A stretch of DNA of 64,000 bases from Filimonas zeae (GTDB taxonomy: Bacteria > Bacteroidota > Bacteroidia > Chitinophagales > Chitinophagaceae), in the NCBI RefSeq assembly GCF_014641615.1, contig NZ_BMIB01000003.1, positions 558,001 through 622,000 on the forward strand. The letters are read 5' to 3'. Below the pieces are notes generated by a model. That model did no database searches, was not told the DNA's origin, and saw nothing but the letters and a program-made list of their open reading frames with translations. This document shows, one piece after another, positions 51,436 to 61,135 of this stretch (positions within the stretch are counted from its first letter, which is position 1; every line of letters starts with the position of its first letter). The position numbers and the translations under genes are program-made.

Positions 51436-51867
51436 GTGGCGTACGAAAATAATGACAAGAAACTTGAAAGCGTTTATAGCAAACGTATCAGGGCAGGTAA
51501 GCGCAGAACCTATTTTTTTGATGTAAGAGCAACCCGCGGTAACGATTACTATTTAACCATTACAGAAAGCAGAAAACGCTTTAATGATGATGGCTACGAC
51601 AGACACAAAATCTTTTTGTATAAAGAAGATTTTAACAAGTTCATCAAAGCATTAGGTGAAGCAGTTGATTACGTGAAAACAGATTTAATGCCTGATTTTG
51701 ATTTTGACGCTTACAATCATGAGTACGCAGAAGATGGTGAGGCAGGAGAGATGGTAGAAGCAGGTGAAGAAGTACCTGTTGTTGCCGTAATTAATGTTGC
51801 CAGCGTAACTACGGAAGTAGTAGCAGCCACCGCCAGTGCAACAGATGAAGTGGTTGATAAATGGTAG
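51436..51867 (+). CDS. DUF3276-family (PUR-like) protein
   Basis: 143 residues from a GTG at 51436: the protein then begins M-A-Y-E-N-N-D, the usual start in the family, whereas the frame upstream is not conserved. Residues 8-90 (ESVYSKRIRAGKRRTYFFDVRATRGNDYYLTITESRKR) are the PUR-alpha-like single-strand nucleic-acid-binding domain. The acidic tail and a Val/Thr/Ala-rich end follow. A good promoter precedes the gene. Its role is general and probably RNA- or DNA-binding, not defined. Confidence 0.88.
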   Translation: MAYENNDKKLESVYSKRIRAGKRRTYFFDVRATRGNDYYLTITESRKRFNDDGYDRHKIFLYKEDFNKFIKALGEAVDYVKTDLMPDFDFDAYNHEYAEDGEAGEMVEAGEEVPVVAVINVASVTTEVVAATASATDEVVDKW

Positions 51868-51908
51868 CAATCCCCAAGTTCCAACAACGCAGCTTACTTT
51901 GTTATTAT

Positions 51909-51938
51909 AAAGCTCCCGGTTTTTCCGGGAGCTTTTTT
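51909..51938. terminator. bidirectional rho-independent terminator
   Basis: 11-bp stem (AAAGCTCCCGG, 51909-51919; complement 51925-51935), TTTTT loop, T-run after it. Separates the DUF3276 and pgi genes, which converge. Confidence 0.92.
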
Positions 51939-51943
51939 ATTGG

Positions 51944-53599
51944 TTACTTTCTCAGTTGCTTGAAGGCGTTGATTAAACCGTTGGTGCTGCTATCGTGCGA
52001 GTTAACAGCTTCATCGGTAATTAACTCAGGCAGAATTTTGTTTGCCAGTTGCTTACCCAGTTCCACACCCCACTGGTCGAAGCTGAAGATATTCCAGATA
52101 ACACCCTGTACAAATATCTTATGCTCGTACAAAGCAATCAGCGAGCCCAGGGTAAACGGAGTAATTTGTTTTACCAGGAAGCTGTTGGTGGGTTTATTAC
52201 CATCAAAGGTTTTAAACGGTACCAGTTTCTTACACTCCTCATCCGATTTGCCTGCGTTCTGCAGTTCTTCCTTCGCCTCTTTCTCGGTTTTGCCGTTCAT
52301 AAGCGCTTCGGTTTGTGCAAAAAAGTTACTCAGCAGTTTTACATGATGATCGCCAATAGGGTTGTGGCTGATAGCCGGTGCAATAAAATCGCACGGTATC
52401 AACAGCTTGCCCTGGTGTATCAGCTGGTAAAACGCATGCTGGCCGTTGGTACCAGGCTCGCCCCAGATAACCGGGCCGGTGGTATAGTTTACTTCATTGC
52501 CGTTACGGTCTACGCTTTTGCCATTGCTTTCCATGTTACCCTGCTGAAAGTAAGCAGCAAAGCGGTGCATGTACTGATCGTATGGTAAAATGGCTTCGGA
52601 CTGTGCGCCCATAAAGTTGCCGTACCATACGCCAATAAGCGCCATAATTACGGGAATGTTTTTATCGAACGATGTGTTTTTGAAATGCTCATCTACTTCA
52701 TAAGCGCCTTTCAGCAGCAGTTCAAAATTGTCGTAGCCTATGGTAAGGGCAATGGATAAACCAATAGCACTCCATAAAGAATAGCGGCCGCCAACCCAAT
52801 CCCAGAACTCAAACATATTCTTAGGATCGATACCGAATTTAACCACCTCTTTTTCGTTGGTGCTTAATGCGGCAAAGTGTTTGGCTATATGCGATTCTTC
52901 TTTGGCAGCATCCAGAAACCACTGACGGGCGGTGAGTGCGTTGGTCATGGTTTCCTGCGTGGTAAACGTTTTGGAAGCAATGAGAAACAGCGTTTCTTCG
53001 GGCTTTACCTTTTTCAGTGTTTCTGCTATATGCGTACCATCTACGTTACTTACGTAAAAGGTTTGAATGTCTTTAACCTGATAAGGCTTCAGCGCTTCGG
53101 TTACCATTACCGGGCCCAGATCGCTGCCGCCGATACCAATGTTGACAATGTATTTAATTTTTTTGCCGGTATAGCCTTTCCATTTTCCACTGTGTACGTT
53201 GGCACAGAAGTCTTTCATCTGCTGTTGTACACGCTGTACATCGGGCATTACATCTTTGCCTTCGCTGAGCACAGGGGCGCCCGAAAAGTTACGCAGTGCG
53301 GTGTGCAGTACAGCACGGCCTTCTGTTTCGTTAATCAGTTCACCTGCAAACAGGCTGGTGATGGCCTCTTTTAAACTTACGTCTTCTGCCAGTTGCAGCA
53401 ACAGATGCTGGGTTTTGGGAGTGATGAGGTTTTTAGAGTAGTCAAACAATATGTCTCCGAGGGTGACTGAGAATTTCTGAAAGCGGTCCGTATCCTGTGT
53501 AAACAGGTCACGCAGGTGCATGCGCTGCATTTCTTCTTCATAATGTCTTCTCAGCAACAGCCAGGCCTGGGTATTCGTAGGATTTACTTTTGGAAGCAT
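51944..53599 (-). CDS. pgi: glucose-6-phosphate isomerase
   Basis: 551 residues from the ATG at 53599. The two family signatures are visible: VGGRYSLWSAIGLSIALTIG and the C-terminal LGSLIALYEHKIFVQGVIWNIFSFDQWGVELGK, with catalytic Glu in the NGQHAFYQLIHQG region and His and Lys in the conserved places. It interconverts glucose-6-phosphate and fructose-6-phosphate in glycolysis. It follows the threonine aldolase gene on the same strand by 40 bases. Confidence 0.96.
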   Translation of the reverse strand: MLPKVNPTNTQAWLLLRRHYEEEMQRMHLRDLFTQDTDRFQKFSVTLGDILFDYSKNLITPKTQHLLLQLAEDVSLKEAITSLFAGELINETEGRAVLHTALRNFSGAPVLSEGKDVMPDVQRVQQQMKDFCANVHSGKWKGYTGKKIKYIVNIGIGGSDLGPVMVTEALKPYQVKDIQTFYVSNVDGTHIAETLKKVKPEETLFLIASKTFTTQETMTNALTARQWFLDAAKEESHIAKHFAALSTNEKEVVKFGIDPKNMFEFWDWVGGRYSLWSAIGLSIALTIGYDNFELLLKGAYEVDEHFKNTSFDKNIPVIMALIGVWYGNFMGAQSEAILPYDQYMHRFAAYFQQGNMESNGKSVDRNGNEVNYTTGPVIWGEPGTNGQHAFYQLIHQGKLLIPCDFIAPAISHNPIGDHHVKLLSNFFAQTEALMNGKTEKEAKEELQNAGKSDEECKKLVPFKTFDGNKPTNSFLVKQITPFTLGSLIALYEHKIFVQGVIWNIFSFDQWGVELGKQLANKILPELITDEAVNSHDSSTNGLINAFKQLRK

Positions 53600-53639
53600 A
53601 TTCTTTGTTTTTAATCTTTTTTCGGTTTTACTGCTAAGT

Positions 53640-54656
53640 TTATAACGCATGAATTACGGCCAGGGTTTCTTCAATCATGTGCGACTGAATATCCAGGTGT
53701 AACACCATACGAATATGGGTGGATGAAATGGCTATGGCAAGAATGTTTTTCTCTTTCAGTAATGCAACCAGCTGCGGTGCTGTGTATCTTCCCTTCACTT
53801 CAAAAATCACAATATTGGTTTCTACCGGCAGTATTTCACCTGTAAAATCTTTCTGTTTCCAGGCCGCTGCCAGTTGCTGTGCATGCAGGTGATCGGCCGC
53901 CAGCCGCTGTACATGGTGTTCCAGCGCATAAACGCCTGCTGCTGCCAGAATACCTGCCTGCCGCATGCCGCCGCCCATAGCTTTGCGTACACGCCGCGCT
54001 TTTTGAACAAATGTTTTTGTACCCAGTAACAGGCTGCCCACGGGGGCACCCAGTCCTTTGCTGAGACAGATAGATATACTGTCAAATACCTCACCATATT
54101 GTGCAGGCGTTTCATTTTTTGCCACAAGGGCGTTAAATAAACGCGCTCCATCGAGATGTAATGACAGATTATGTGCCTGGCAAACGGCTTTTATGGCCAC
54201 TATGTCAGCGAAATTGTAGCAGGTGCCTCCGCCAAAGTTGGCGGTGTTTTCCAGCGAAACCAGCCGGGAAACTGCTTTATGAATATCCAGCGGGTTGTTA
54301 ATGCCTTCCTTTACGTGGTCTGCCGTTAAGCGGCCGTTGTTACCATTGAGCAGCCGTACCGATGCGCCGGAATTAGAGGCAATGCCCCCGCCTTCAAACT
54401 GGTAAATATGAGAAAGACGATCGCAGATAACCTCATCGCCCGGTTGGGTATGGCATTTAATAGCTATCTGGTTGGTCATGGTTCCGCTGGGGCAAAAAAT
54501 AGCGGCTTCCATGCCGAACAGGGTGGCGGCTTTGGTTTCGAGGATATTGACCGTGGGATCTTCGCCAAATACATCATCCCCGGTTTTTGCTTCCATCATT
54601 GCCTGTAACATACCTGCTGTAGGGCGTGTTACCGTGTCTGATCTATAATCCATCAT
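53640..54656 (-). CDS. ltaE: low-specificity L-threonine aldolase (GntG-type PLP enzyme)
   Basis: 338 residues. PLP-fold landmarks: MMDYRSDTVTRPTAGML, DDVFGEDPTVN, HTQPGDEVICDRLSHIYQFEGGG, the Asp in LSLHLDGARLFNA and the lysine in DSISICLSKGLGAPVGS that binds PLP. It cleaves threonine or allo-threonine to glycine and acetaldehyde. It lies upstream of pgi, 40 bases away, and divergent from rpoD. Confidence 0.9.
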   Translation of the reverse strand: MMDYRSDTVTRPTAGMLQAMMEAKTGDDVFGEDPTVNILETKAATLFGMEAAIFCPSGTMTNQIAIKCHTQPGDEVICDRLSHIYQFEGGGIASNSGASVRLLNGNNGRLTADHVKEGINNPLDIHKAVSRLVSLENTANFGGGTCYNFADIVAIKAVCQAHNLSLHLDGARLFNALVAKNETPAQYGEVFDSISICLSKGLGAPVGSLLLGTKTFVQKARRVRKAMGGGMRQAGILAAAGVYALEHHVQRLAADHLHAQQLAAAWKQKDFTGEILPVETNIVIFEVKGRYTAPQLVALLKEKNILAIAISSTHIRMVLHLDIQSHMIEETLAVIHAL

Positions 54657-54832
54657 GCGGACGAAGGTAAATATTTCAAAACAGATTTAACATGCAGAAA
54701 ATCAGAGATTAACTCACTGACGCGTGCGCAAAATAAGGGTGTTTTGTCCCTTAATATAGGGTATTTGTGGTAAATATTTGTAAAAACGTCCCAATTTTTC
54801 AACAATTGCGTGTATATTCCGTTGATAACGTA

Positions 54833-54840
54833 TACCTTTG
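54833..54840 (+). promoter_or_regulatory. -7 box of rpoD (TACCTTTG)
   Basis: An exact TAnnTTTG match about 108 bases before the rpoD start, giving a leader of about 100 bases. No well-placed -33 box was found. Confidence 0.5.
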
Positions 54841-54947
54841 CAAACGTTTTGTTCTTTCTTTTTTGAATATCTTAACGGATTTACTGCAAAGGTTAGAATA
54901 ACAATTTACGTCTGACAAACGTTTTATAAAAACAAGTAATATACAAT

Positions 54948-55805
54948 ATGAGGCAGCTTAAAATTGCCACCCAGATCACCAATCGTGATTCGCAAGCGGT
55001 AGAAAAGTATCTTCAGGAAATCTCGAAGATTCCGATGATTACTCCTGAGGAAGAGACCACTCTCGCTCAGCGCATCAAAATGGGTGATCAGAGAGCTTTG
55101 GACAAGCTGGTGCAGGCGAACCTACGATTTGTGGTATCCGTTGCTAAACAATACCAGCACCAGGGTTTATCGCTCAGTGATCTTATTAACGAGGGCAACC
55201 TCGGCTTAATTAAAGCGGCTCAACGCTTTGACGAAACAAAAGGTTTCAAATTCATTTCTTACGCGGTATGGTGGATTCGCCAATCCATTTTACAGGCGTT
55301 GGCAGAGCAGGGTAGATTAGTCCGCCTGCCGCAAAACAAAATTGGCACTTACAACAAAGCAAATAAGGCTTACATGGCCTTTGAGCAGGAGCACGAAAGA
55401 GAACCTTCTACCGAAGAACTGGCAGAAATTCTGGAAATGAGTGAGACTGAAATCAACAACATTTTCCAGAGCAACACCCGCCACACCTCCCTTGACGCTC
55501 CTGTACACGAAGCAGAAGACGTAGCGATGGGTGACCTGCTGGAAGGCAGTGATGATACAGATGACGACGTGATGAAAGACTCGCTGAGAGAAGAAATCCG
55601 TCGCGTACTGAAATCATTAAGTCCCCGGGAAGCTGAGATTGTTAATGCGTATTTTGGACTGGACGGCGAAAATGGTGTTACCATTGAGCAGATTGGTCAA
55701 AAGTACGACCTTACCAAGGAGCGTATACGCCAGATTAAGGAAAGAGCCATTAAACGCCTGCAGAAAGCACGCTATAGCAATGCTTTAAAGGCATACTTAG
55801 GATAA
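54948..55805 (+). CDS. rpoD: primary RNA polymerase sigma factor
   Basis: 285 residues, the short Bacteroidota form without a long region 1.1. Region 1.2-2 reads KYLQEISKIPMITPEEETTLAQRIKMGD, region 2.3-2.4 FKFISYAVWWIRQSILQAL, and region 4.2 ends VTIEQIGQKYDLTKERIRQIKERAIKRLQ, all strongly conserved. It directs transcription from the TAnnTTTG-type promoters seen in this window. A 14-bp stem terminator follows. Confidence 0.95.
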   Translation: MRQLKIATQITNRDSQAVEKYLQEISKIPMITPEEETTLAQRIKMGDQRALDKLVQANLRFVVSVAKQYQHQGLSLSDLINEGNLGLIKAAQRFDETKGFKFISYAVWWIRQSILQALAEQGRLVRLPQNKIGTYNKANKAYMAFEQEHEREPSTEELAEILEMSETEINNIFQSNTRHTSLDAPVHEAEDVAMGDLLEGSDDTDDDVMKDSLREEIRRVLKSLSPREAEIVNAYFGLDGENGVTIEQIGQKYDLTKERIRQIKERAIKRLQKARYSNALKAYLG

Positions 55806-55827
55806 GCCAATTTAGCTTTCTTTAAGA

Positions 55828-55866
55828 ATATACCCTTTGCACAGATGGTGCAAAGGGTATATTTTT
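55828..55866 (+). terminator. rho-independent terminator of rpoD
   Basis: Perfect 14-bp stem (ATATACCCTTTGCA, 55828-55841; complement 55849-55862), 7-base loop, T-run 55862-55866. Confidence 0.95.
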
Positions 55867-55891
55867 GCCCCGCAAATAAGAAAATTACAAA

Positions 55892-56845
55892 ATGGAAAAA
55901 GAAACGGTAGAGAAGGTGCATTGCCTGATTGTTGGATCGGGGCCTGCCGGCTATACTGCAGCCATTTATGCAGCCCGTGCCAATATGAAGCCGGTGTTGT
56001 ATCAGGGCATTCAGCCAGGTGGACAACTGACCATTACCACAGAAGTGGAGAACTATCCTGGTTACCCCGAAGGTGTACAGGGCCCTGAAATGATGGTAAA
56101 CTTTGAAAAGCAGGCGGTACGTATGGGTGCGGACATCCGTTACGGACTGGCTACCAAAGTGGACTTTAGCGGACCGGTGCATAAGGTTTGGATTGATGAC
56201 GAGAAACTGATTGAAGCAGACGCGGTAATTATTGCCACCGGCGCATCGGCCAAATGGCTGGGCCTGGAAAGCGAGCAGCGTTTAAACGGCTATGGTGTAA
56301 GTGCCTGTGCGGTGTGCGATGGTTTCTTCTTCAGAGGCAAAGAGGTGGCTATTGTAGGCGCCGGAGATACTGCCTGCGAAGAAGCGATATACCTGAGCAA
56401 ACTGGCTTCTAATGTACACATGATTGTACGTAAGGGCGAAGATGGTATGAAAGCCAGTAAAGTAATGCAGGACCGTGTGAAAGCCACGCCTAACATTAAA
56501 GTGTACTGGAATTCTGAAACCGTAGAAGTAACCGGCGGTGCTAAAGTAGAAGGTGTTACCATTAAAAACAATGTAAGCGGCGAACAGCAGACGGTGCCGG
56601 TAAGCGCTTTTTTTGTGGCTATTGGACACCAGCCTAACAGCGGCATTTTTAAAGGCTGGCTGGATATGGACGAAGCGGATTACCTGATTACTACCCCTGG
56701 TACTTCTAAAACGAAAGTAGAAGGCGTATTTGCTGCGGGTGATGTACAGGATAAAATATACAGACAGGCAGTAACCGCTGCGGGCAGTGGTTGTATGGCT
56801 GCACTGGATGCAGAACGCTATTTAAGCGAAAAAGGCCTGGTATAA
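55892..56845 (+). CDS. trxB: thioredoxin-disulfide reductase
   Basis: 317 residues. FAD loop VGSGPAGYTAAIYAARA (14-30), redox active C139-A-V-C142 in SACAVCDG, NADPH loop GAGDTACEEA and the C-terminal FAD motif VEGVFAAGDVQDKIYRQAVTAAGSG. It transfers electrons from NADPH to thioredoxin. It lies behind the rpoD terminator and has its own. Confidence 0.96.
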   Translation: MEKETVEKVHCLIVGSGPAGYTAAIYAARANMKPVLYQGIQPGGQLTITTEVENYPGYPEGVQGPEMMVNFEKQAVRMGADIRYGLATKVDFSGPVHKVWIDDEKLIEADAVIIATGASAKWLGLESEQRLNGYGVSACAVCDGFFFRGKEVAIVGAGDTACEEAIYLSKLASNVHMIVRKGEDGMKASKVMQDRVKATPNIKVYWNSETVEVTGGAKVEGVTIKNNVSGEQQTVPVSAFFVAIGHQPNSGIFKGWLDMDEADYLITTPGTSKTKVEGVFAAGDVQDKIYRQAVTAAGSGCMAALDAERYLSEKGLV

Positions 56846-56885
56846 TAACCGGCTTAAGCAAACGAGTACAAGTACACATATTTTG

Positions 56886-56931
56886 AGGCTGCGGGCAATG
56901 GGTAAATTCTTATCTTGCCGGCAGCCTTTTT
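56886..56931 (+). terminator. rho-independent terminator of trxB
   Basis: 13-bp arms with one mismatch (56886-56898 and 56915-56927), 16-base loop and T-run to 56931. Confidence 0.8.
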
Positions 56932-56939
56932 AGTTTTAT

Positions 56940-57293
56940 ATGCTCACCATACATCTTCAGAAGCTACGCTTCTTTTCCACGCACGGCCTGTATGCCGAAG
57001 AAACCATTGCCGGTAACGCATTTGAAGTAAATGCGCGGGTAGATTATGAGCCAGCCAGCCTGCCCATTACCCGCATTGCCGACACGGTAGATTATACCCG
57101 TATTTACCAGGTAATTGCCGAACGCATGAAAGTGCCTACGGCCCTGCTGGAAACCATTGTATATCATATAGCAGATGATATTATGCAGCAATTTCCGCTG
57201 GTACAGCACGTACATGTAAGCCTTACCAAGCAGCATTTGCCGGTGGTGAATTTTTCGGGCAGTGTAAGTGTGGAGTTTTCTCTTAAAAGATAA
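56940..57293 (+). CDS. folB: dihydroneopterin aldolase
   Basis: 117 residues, the size of FolB. IHLQKLRFFSTHGLYAEE, VDYTRIYQVIAERMK, a Glu in ALLETIVYHIADDI and the Lys in HVSLTKQHLP are the conserved features. It makes 6-hydroxymethyl-dihydropterin in folate synthesis. Its start follows the trxB terminator by 9 bases. Confidence 0.9.
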   Translation: MLTIHLQKLRFFSTHGLYAEETIAGNAFEVNARVDYEPASLPITRIADTVDYTRIYQVIAERMKVPTALLETIVYHIADDIMQQFPLVQHVHVSLTKQHLPVVNFSGSVSVEFSLKR

Positions 57294-57310
57294 TTCGAAT
57301 TCAAAAATCA

Positions 57311-57368
57311 AAATTCAAAAGTAAAAATGGGGAGCGTTATACATTTTGCCTTTTTACTTTTGAATTTT
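57311..57368. repeat. perfect 17-18-bp inverted repeat between folB and TPR-like gene
   Basis: AAATTCAAAAGTAAAAA (57311-57327) and its complement (57351-57367), extended by one pair, with a 23-base loop. AT-rich and without GC arms, it is a mobile-type intergenic palindrome or a weak terminator. It lies just before the next gene's leader. Confidence 0.55.
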
Positions 57369-57385
57369 TACTTAAGATAACGGTT

Positions 57386-58147
57386 ATGATAAAAAAGCAA
57401 TTATTTCTGGCCTGTTTAAGTTTGCTGTTGTTGCGCGCAACAGCGCAGGATGTGGCGCTTACCATGAAGGAAGCGGAGAATTTTGAGAAGCAATTGAAAG
57501 AAGACGCGGCGCTGGAGAAGTATAAAACGCTGGCACTGGCAGACAGTACCTATTTTCCGGCAGTAGCTAAAGCTGCAGAGCTGAACTGCTCGCTGGGGGC
57601 GAGGCTGAAAGACGTAAAAGCGCGCCAGCCTTATTATGAACAGGCACTGAAGTTTGCCACACAGGCCTACCAGGCAAAACCGGGTGAGGCACAGGCCAGC
57701 TATGTATTATCGCTAGCCTCTTCTAAAATGGCAGAGCTGGACCTGGAGAACAAAAGAACCGTGCAGTTTATACGCCAGACAAAAGAGTACGCAGACAAAG
57801 CGCTTGCCATTAACCCCAACCACGGCAGAGCCAACTATATGGCAGGCAAATGGAATCTGGATATGATAAATACCAGCTGGCTGAAGAAGGTTGCCGCCAA
57901 AACCATTTACGGCGGCGGTATACAACCTGCTACCATGGATTCTGCCATTGCTTATATGGAAAAATGCCGCGTAGCCGAACCTTATTACGTACAAAACTAC
58001 ATGGACCTGGCGAAAGCCTATAAGCAGGATAACAAACCCGCTAAAGCCATTGAAGTGCTGAACAGACTGTTGAAGTTACCCGTACGCACCCCGGATGATG
58101 CAGCGCTGAAAGCGGAGGGTAAGGTGATGCTGGATGGGATGTTGTAA
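57386..58147 (+). CDS. secreted TPR-like protein
   Basis: 253 residues with a signal peptide (MIKKQLFLACLSLLLLRATAQ). Helical pairs (NFEKQLKEDAALEKYKTLALADSTYFP; FIRQTKEYADKALAINPNHGRANYMAGKW; MDLAKAYKQDNKPAKAIEVLNRLLKLP) follow the TPR pattern, with positions such as A-I-N-P-N and G-x-x-N-Y. A periplasmic scaffold role is likely. It ends at a 32-bp inverted-repeat pair around a terminator. Confidence 0.75.
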   Translation: MIKKQLFLACLSLLLLRATAQDVALTMKEAENFEKQLKEDAALEKYKTLALADSTYFPAVAKAAELNCSLGARLKDVKARQPYYEQALKFATQAYQAKPGEAQASYVLSLASSKMAELDLENKRTVQFIRQTKEYADKALAINPNHGRANYMAGKWNLDMINTSWLKKVAAKTIYGGGIQPATMDSAIAYMEKCRVAEPYYVQNYMDLAKAYKQDNKPAKAIEVLNRLLKLPVRTPDDAALKAEGKVMLDGML

Positions 58148-58151
58148 GTTC

Positions 58152-58359
58152 AGTTGGGAGTTATTAGTTGGAAGTTGGGAGTTAAGGGAATGAGTTGAAA
58201 TGGTGAATTTGATGTTTTGAACTTACTTATAGGATACACAATAAAAGAGGCCGTATCAGAAATCCTGATACGGCCTCTTTTATTATAAAACTACTAACTC
58301 TCTACTTCTAACTTTCTACTAAATGTAAACTCCCAACTTCCAACTAATAACTCCCAACT
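58152..58359. repeat. 32-bp inverted repeat pair around a terminator
   Basis: 58152-58183 and 58328-58359 are perfect inverted copies of 32 bases (a TTGGAAGTTGGGAGTTA-like unit), 144 bases apart. Inside lie a strong terminator and other AACT/AGTT-type repeats. The right arm runs into the last codon of the outer-membrane receptor gene. Confidence 0.75.
58243..58281. terminator. bidirectional rho-independent terminator
   Basis: 17-bp perfect stem around a 5-base loop (AAAAGAGGCCGTATCAG, 58243-58259; complement 58265-58281), extended by A-T pairs. It serves the convergent TPR-like and outer-membrane receptor genes. Confidence 0.95.
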
Positions 58360-61048
58360 AACTCCCTCCTCCCATCATATCCATTCCGCCGCCTTGTTCT
58401 GCTTTGTTGTTTTTGCGTTTAAACAGGGTGGCATCGAATTTACCAAAGCGGTAGCTGAGGTTCAAACGAAGAATCTGGGGATCGCGTCTTCTTTCTGAGT
58501 TCTGAATCATGAAGGCAGATTCGTTGTAGCTGCTGTATAACTGTGTTCTGAAAATATCGTTCATGCTCAGGGTTACAGAAGCACTGTTGCCGCCTTTCCA
58601 GGTCCAGTCTTTCCGGATAGCCAGATCGAAGCTGTAACGGGGTTTGATATAACCCTGTGAGGTACCGCTGGGCCCCTGGTTCCAGCCGCCACCACCACCG
58701 CCGCCACGACGTCCGCCACCGCCACCACCGCCGCCTGGGGGTAATACGGTTTTAGCCTGATAATCGCCTGAGAACTGTATGGAGAAGTTTTTAGGCAACT
58801 TGAAGTTGTTGTTCATTTTAGTAAACCAGCTTACGCGTTGGTTGCTGGCCGCTGCATCCTTCAGGTTATCGTTATTGATTTTAGAATTGTACACGTTCAG
58901 GTTCAGACTCATATCCCATATTTTGGCTATGGTAATACGATTGGTCAGTTCCAGACCGTAGGTGATGCTGTTGTTGGCGTTTACATAGGTGTTGTAAACG
59001 GCGCTGTCACCTGTTTGCTGGTTGATATCTCTATACTGATAGCTGGTAATTAAATTGGTAGCATAGCGGAAATAACCACTCACCAGGAAGTTGGCATTGC
59101 GCTTATAGGCGTTGTTGTAGTTTACTTCCAGCGAGTTGGTAAACTCAGGCTTCATGTTGGCATTACCTACGCTGAGGTTTTGCGGATCGCTATAGTCCAC
59201 CACCGGCGTAAGCTGAAAAAAGCTGGGGCGGTTTACTTTTCGGGTATAGTTAAACTGGATATCCTGCTTATCGTTCAGTTTATAGGTAACAAACGCCGTA
59301 GGGAACAGGCTGAGCGGAAACTTCACATTGAAAGAGGTGTCTTTATCCATCAGCGTACCGGTATAGTTACTGCTTTCTGCACGTAAACCTAACTGATAGT
59401 TCCATTGGGTACCGGCTTTAAAGCTATACGTAGCATATGCGGCATACACCTGATCGTTAAACTTGTACTCATTGCTGGCAATGGGATTGAGAATATACTC
59501 GCGGGTGGTATAATCGTAACGCAGCTGATTGTTATCGTTCCAGTAATTACGGATGGCTGCACGCACACCAGCTTCCAGTTTTGTATTTTCTGTAAGTGGG
59601 TTTTCGTAATCGGTCTGGAAGGTCCAGAAACGGTTATAGCCGTTGCTTTCTGTTCTTTGTGTAACCGGTGTTAACTTACCCAGTGTTGCATTGGTAGTAG
59701 CCGTAGACAGGTTGCTTGTGTTTTTGCTGGTGCCACTGTTGTAGTTGGCATCGGCAGAAATGCTGTGCCCGCTTTTGGCAAAATTGTGTTTAAAGCTGAT
59801 CTGGCCACCTGGGTTATTAAAGCTGGAGGTGCTGGTGCTGGTTACATCGCTGTAAGCGAAACCGGCATTGTTGCGCAGAGAATCTATACGGGAAGGCTGA
59901 TCGTTTGAAAACTTACCGTTTACAAAGTTGGCGTTAATACTTAACGTGTTTCTGTTATCGATAAAGAAATCAAGCCCCGGACGGATAAACATAAAACGAC
60001 TGTCGCTTACACCTTTGGTTTCCTGTGTAACAAAAGTAGGATCATCGCTGATGTTTAAACGATCGGTATAAGCGGTGGTTTTTGAACGGCGCTGGTTATA
60101 CATGCCGTTAAGGGTGAAATTGATTTTACCCTGGCGGTAGTTGATATCGCCACCGCCGTTGAATTTGCCACGGGAATCCACACCGGCACGCAGGCCACCG
60201 TTATAACCGCTTTTTTTGTTCTTCTTTAATACAATATTGAGAATGCCACCGCCGCCGCTGCTGGCATCGTACTTGGCAGAGGGGTTGGTAATCAGTTCTA
60301 CTTTATCAATGATGTCAGAAGGAATCTGGTCGAGCGTAAGGGTAGTGGGGCGCCCATCTACAAACAGCTGCGGGCTGGAGTTACGTAAGGTAACGTTACC
60401 ATCTATATCCACATTAACAGAAGGAATCTGTTTCATTACCTCTGTTGCCGTTTGGCCAGAGCTTACCAGGTTTTTATCTACGTTGAAGATTTTACGGTCA
60501 ACCCCCATTTCAAAAAACTGTTTGGAGGTAGCTGTAACGGTTACGTTACCCAGGTTGGCTTCTGCAGCGGTAAGTTTAATATTGCCCAGGTCTTTATCAA
60601 CCATGCTCAGCATCTGTTGCATACGATCTGCGCCGCCGCCTTCGCCACCACCTGAACCGGCAGCACCATCAGCACCACGGTTGGGCATTTTAAGATCGAA
60701 AGAAACGGGCGCGTTATAATCCGTATAACCCAGTGCGCTTACACGTAAAGTAAACTTGCCAAATACAGGCAGGCTTTCGAGGCTGAAATCTCCATTGTTT
60801 TGTGTAAGTACAGTGCCTGCAATGGCATCTTTCATTTTACGGGTAACCGTATCAAACTTAGGGGCTATTAACTGTACGGTAGCACCATCTACACCTTTAT
60901 TGGTTTTGCTGTCTACTATCTTTCCATACAAATGGCCTGCATTCATGTTCTGTCCACCACGACCACCTGCCCCCGCGGGGCGCTGTGCGTTTGCTGTGCT
61001 GTAAAAACAGGCGATGGCAAACAACACCTGCAACAATCTCTTTTTCAT
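58358..61048 (-). CDS. outer-membrane beta-barrel receptor with Gly-rich loops
   Basis: 896 residues with a signal peptide ending N-A-Q. Residues about 38-130 form a carboxypeptidase-like domain (HLYGKIVDSKTNKGVDGATVQL), then a plug with DGNVTLRNSSPQLFVDGRPTTL and YDASSGGGGILNIVLKK, and a long barrel of the OMP_b-brl_3 type. Loops are Gly-rich (GSGGGEGGG; GGGGGGGGRRGGGGGGG near 770). It is not the SusC form and its substrate is unknown. It is monocistronic. Confidence 0.9.
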   Translation of the reverse strand: MKKRLLQVLFAIACFYSTANAQRPAGAGGRGGQNMNAGHLYGKIVDSKTNKGVDGATVQLIAPKFDTVTRKMKDAIAGTVLTQNNGDFSLESLPVFGKFTLRVSALGYTDYNAPVSFDLKMPNRGADGAAGSGGGEGGGADRMQQMLSMVDKDLGNIKLTAAEANLGNVTVTATSKQFFEMGVDRKIFNVDKNLVSSGQTATEVMKQIPSVNVDIDGNVTLRNSSPQLFVDGRPTTLTLDQIPSDIIDKVELITNPSAKYDASSGGGGILNIVLKKNKKSGYNGGLRAGVDSRGKFNGGGDINYRQGKINFTLNGMYNQRRSKTTAYTDRLNISDDPTFVTQETKGVSDSRFMFIRPGLDFFIDNRNTLSINANFVNGKFSNDQPSRIDSLRNNAGFAYSDVTSTSTSSFNNPGGQISFKHNFAKSGHSISADANYNSGTSKNTSNLSTATTNATLGKLTPVTQRTESNGYNRFWTFQTDYENPLTENTKLEAGVRAAIRNYWNDNNQLRYDYTTREYILNPIASNEYKFNDQVYAAYATYSFKAGTQWNYQLGLRAESSNYTGTLMDKDTSFNVKFPLSLFPTAFVTYKLNDKQDIQFNYTRKVNRPSFFQLTPVVDYSDPQNLSVGNANMKPEFTNSLEVNYNNAYKRNANFLVSGYFRYATNLITSYQYRDINQQTGDSAVYNTYVNANNSITYGLELTNRITIAKIWDMSLNLNVYNSKINNDNLKDAAASNQRVSWFTKMNNNFKLPKNFSIQFSGDYQAKTVLPPGGGGGGGGRRGGGGGGGWNQGPSGTSQGYIKPRYSFDLAIRKDWTWKGGNSASVTLSMNDIFRTQLYSSYNESAFMIQNSERRRDPQILRLNLSYRFGKFDATLFKRKNNKAEQGGGMDMMGGGS

Positions 61049-61135
61049 ATAATCAGTCTATTCAAACGTAAAACTCGGCTAACATTGTGCATAAAAAAGC
61101 AGGGAAGTGTTGTATTCGGCCGCCTGATGAAGAAT

